A DNA stretch of 7,265 nt from assembly GCA_008081175.1 (NCBI GenBank), contig VMCW01000059.1:1-7265 (forward strand). The letters run 5' to 3'. This document shows, in pieces, positions 5,872-7,265 of the stretch; positions within the stretch are counted from its first letter, which is position 1; each line of letters opens with the position of its first letter. The translations under genes were made by a program, and so were the position numbers. Origin of the DNA: Flavobacteriaceae bacterium. Lineage in GTDB: Bacteria; Bacteroidota; Bacteroidia; Flavobacteriales; Flavobacteriaceae. The notes beneath the pieces are model-generated. The model was not told the origin of the DNA. It did not search any database and saw only the letters and a program-made list of their open reading frames with translations.

Positions 5872-7265
5872 TTATATGTTTTGTTTTTTTAATTCTTGAA
5901 TTATGTACTCAGAGGTTCTCCATGAAAGTGCCAAAATAGTCCAAGTTGGATTTTTGTCTGCTTGCGAAACAAAAGGTCCTGCATCTACTACAAATACATT
6001 TTTAGCATCATGGAGTTGTTCAAATTCATTGACTACCGATTTTTTGGGATCACTACCCATACGAGTAGTTCCTACTTCATGAATAATACGTCCTGGATTT
6101 AAAAGGCCATAGTCTCTGTCTTTTCCAGGTTTATTACCTAACACTATTCCTCCCAAGTTGTGAATGATTTCCTCAAAAGTGTTGTGCATATGACGGGCCT
6201 GTTTTCTTTCATAATCAGACCATTTGTAATTGAAACGCAATACAGGTATTCCAAACTCATCTACGGTAGTAGGGTCTATTTCACAATAGTTGTCAATACT
6301 TGCAATGGATTCTCCTCGTCCTGACATACCCATTACAGATCCATAGAATTTTTTTACATCTTCTTTAAGTCCATTACCATAACCTCCAACTTTTAAACCT
6401 AAATACTTATTGAGGTCGTTTGGATTGAATCCAGTACCATAACTAGGCATACCCAAACCTCCCCAGACTTCTATATGGTACCCTCTAGGGAAATCTAGCT
6501 TTTTGTTATCTAGCCACCAAGGTGAGTAGAGGTGCATACCTCCTACACCATCCTCGTTGTAGCGTTTTCGATTCATTAAGTCTGGAACAAAAGCCATTCG
6601 GTCTGAACCTGTAGAATCATGAAGATATTTCCCTACTAGGTTACTACTGTTACCCAGACCATTGGGGTGTTGTGCACTTTTTGAGTTGAGTAAGATTCTC
6701 GCAGTACTGCAGGCTGAAGCAGCTAGGACAACGACCTTTCCAGATACACGATATTCTTTTCTGTCTTCCTTATTGATATAAGAAACTCCAGTAGCTTTTC
6801 CTTCTTCGTTGACCAAAACTTCTCGCACCATACTATTGACATAGAGATCTACTTGACCACCAGATTTTTGCGCTGGGAAAATCAAACAAGAACCTGCAGA
6901 AAAATCTCCATATACAGAACAAGAACGACTACATTGGCTGCAGTAAAAGCAAATACCTCTTTCATTATTGATCCTTTTTGTAAGTATGGATAGTCGGGAA
7001 GGAATTACTTTCACCCCTGCTTTCTCGGCTCCTTTTTTATAATACAATTCGTGAAGACGTGGCTTTGGAGCAGGAAGGAAGTAACCATCAGGTTCATTGT
7101 AAATACCTTCTTTACTCCCAAAAACTCCAATGAGCTTATCTACCTTATCGTAATAGGGTTTTATGTCTTCGTATCCAATTGGCCAGTTTTCTCCAAGACC
7201 ATCACGATCTTTAGATTTAAAATCTCTAGGCCCAAAACGAAGGGAAATACGCCCCCAGTGATTGG
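5872..7265 (-). CDS. GMC-family FAD oxidoreductase (catalytic subunit), 5'-truncated by window edge
   Basis: Catalytic subunit of an FAD dehydrogenase that oxidises an alcohol, polyol or sugar hydroxyl. The frame is open to the right edge, giving 463 visible residues. Comparable Bacteroidota proteins are roughly 560-570, so about 100 residues with the GxGxxG FAD motif are missing. Visible are HWGRISLRFGPRDF (from visible residue 2), a cysteine cluster CFYCSQCSRSC (105-115) followed by YGDF, the GMC block VVVLAASACSTARILLNS (177-194) and the C-terminal domain. Its catalytic pair is probably His395 (HEVGTTRMG) and Asn438 (KNPTWT). Their 43-residue spacing equals that of the glucose oxidase pair His516/His559. 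A TTG at 7047 is only an internal codon because the conserved sequence continues upstream. Substrate unknown: glucoside-3, gluconate, sorbitol or glycerol-type oxidation are all possible. It probably leads the visible operon, though its promoter is outside. Confidence 0.92.
   Translation of the reverse strand, partial: NHWGRISLRFGPRDFKSKDRDGLGENWPIGYEDIKPYYDKVDKLIGVFGSKEGIYNEPDGYFLPAPKPRLHELYYKKGAEKAGVKVIPSRLSILTKRINNERGICFYCSQCSRSCSVYGDFSAGSCLIFPAQKSGGQVDLYVNSMVREVLVNEEGKATGVSYINKEDRKEYRVSGKVVVLAASACSTARILLNSKSAQHPNGLGNSSNLVGKYLHDSTGSDRMAFVPDLMNRKRYNEDGVGGMHLYSPWWLDNKKLDFPRGYHIEVWGGLGMPSYGTGFNPNDLNKYLGLKVGGYGNGLKEDVKKFYGSVMGMSGRGESIASIDNYCEIDPTTVDEFGIPVLRFNYKWSDYERKQARHMHNTFEEIIHNLGGIVLGNKPGKDRDYGLLNPGRIIHEVGTTRMGSDPKKSVVNEFEQLHDAKNVFVVDAGPFVSQADKNPTWTILALSWRTSEYIIQELKKQNI
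6919..6951 (-). other. Cysteine cluster, probable Fe-S ligands in GMC subunit
   Basis: Cysteines at visible residues 105, 108, 111 and 115 form C-x2-C-x2-C-x3-C, with another at 126. The subset 105/111/115 (C-x5-C-x3-C) has the same spacing as the [3Fe-4S] ligands I recall for the FAD-glucose dehydrogenase of Burkholderia cepacia. This places the protein among the direct-electron-transfer dehydrogenases rather than GMC oxidases. Confidence 0.6.

Larger units (their letters stand above)
1375..7265 (-). other. Probable operon: GMC oxidoreductase, subunit 3, glpK, glpD, glpF
   Basis: Five minus-strand genes follow each other with gaps of 2, 19 and 1 bases and a 4-base overlap. No terminator-like hairpin with a T-run lies between any pair, so cotranscription is likely. 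A promoter upstream of the GMC gene would lie beyond the right edge. An extra internal promoter for glpK would have to lie inside the subunit 3 gene, and I do not see a convincing one. No regulator gene is in the window. Confidence 0.75.

Noticed and set aside
5324..5892. Several overlapping frames, both strands, within the subunit 3 gene
   Set aside because: They are mutually overlapping, show no family resemblance and no supporting start context; the subunit 3 frame explains the region.
7045..7047. TTG as the start codon of the GMC oxidoreductase
   Set aside because: The frame stays open to the right edge and encodes conserved family sequence (HWGRISLRFGPRDF), so the true start lies outside.

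Overview
The window is almost entirely coding: six genes fill it, and the four gaps between them are 4, 1, 19 and 2 bases, with one 4-base overlap. No stretch over 300 bases lacks a gene. I see no tRNA, rRNA, CRISPR array, transposase or integrase. The protein families point to Bacteroidota, probably a flavobacterium-like marine or environmental member. The support is the Bacteroidota-style RNase Y C-terminus, a GMC oxidoreductase paired with a gluconate-2-dehydrogenase-subunit-3-like protein, moderately AT-rich DNA and the lack of strong Shine-Dalgarno sites. The genus cannot be fixed from this.

Layout: on the + strand, bases 1-1370 carry the 3' part of rny (RNase Y, an mRNA-turnover endonuclease), which runs off the left edge. 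Four bases later it meets, tail to tail, a minus-strand cluster that reaches the right edge. In transcription order (right to left) the cluster is a GMC-family FAD oxidoreductase (N-terminus off the right edge), its small partner subunit with a twin-arginine/lipoprotein-like signal, glpK (glycerol kinase), glpD (FAD-dependent glycerol-3-phosphate dehydrogenase) and glpF (glycerol facilitator).

GlpF admits glycerol, GlpK traps it as glycerol-3-phosphate, and GlpD oxidises that to dihydroxyacetone phosphate and passes electrons to the quinone pool. The tight spacing suggests that the two oxidoreductase genes share a transcript with glpKDF. The complex belongs to the family of gluconate, fructose, FAD-glucose and glucoside-3 dehydrogenases, and the visible part has a cysteine pattern fitting an Fe-S cluster. 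Its substrate cannot be read from the sequence. One hypothesis is that it acts in the periplasm on a polyol, sugar or glycosyl-glycerol that feeds glycerol into the pathway.

Nothing here amounts to a wholly undescribed system. The points most worth a second look are the coupling of the GMC dehydrogenase to glycerol catabolism, the loss in GlpK of the known allosteric and phosphorylation sites, and the very close convergence of the glp cluster with rny.
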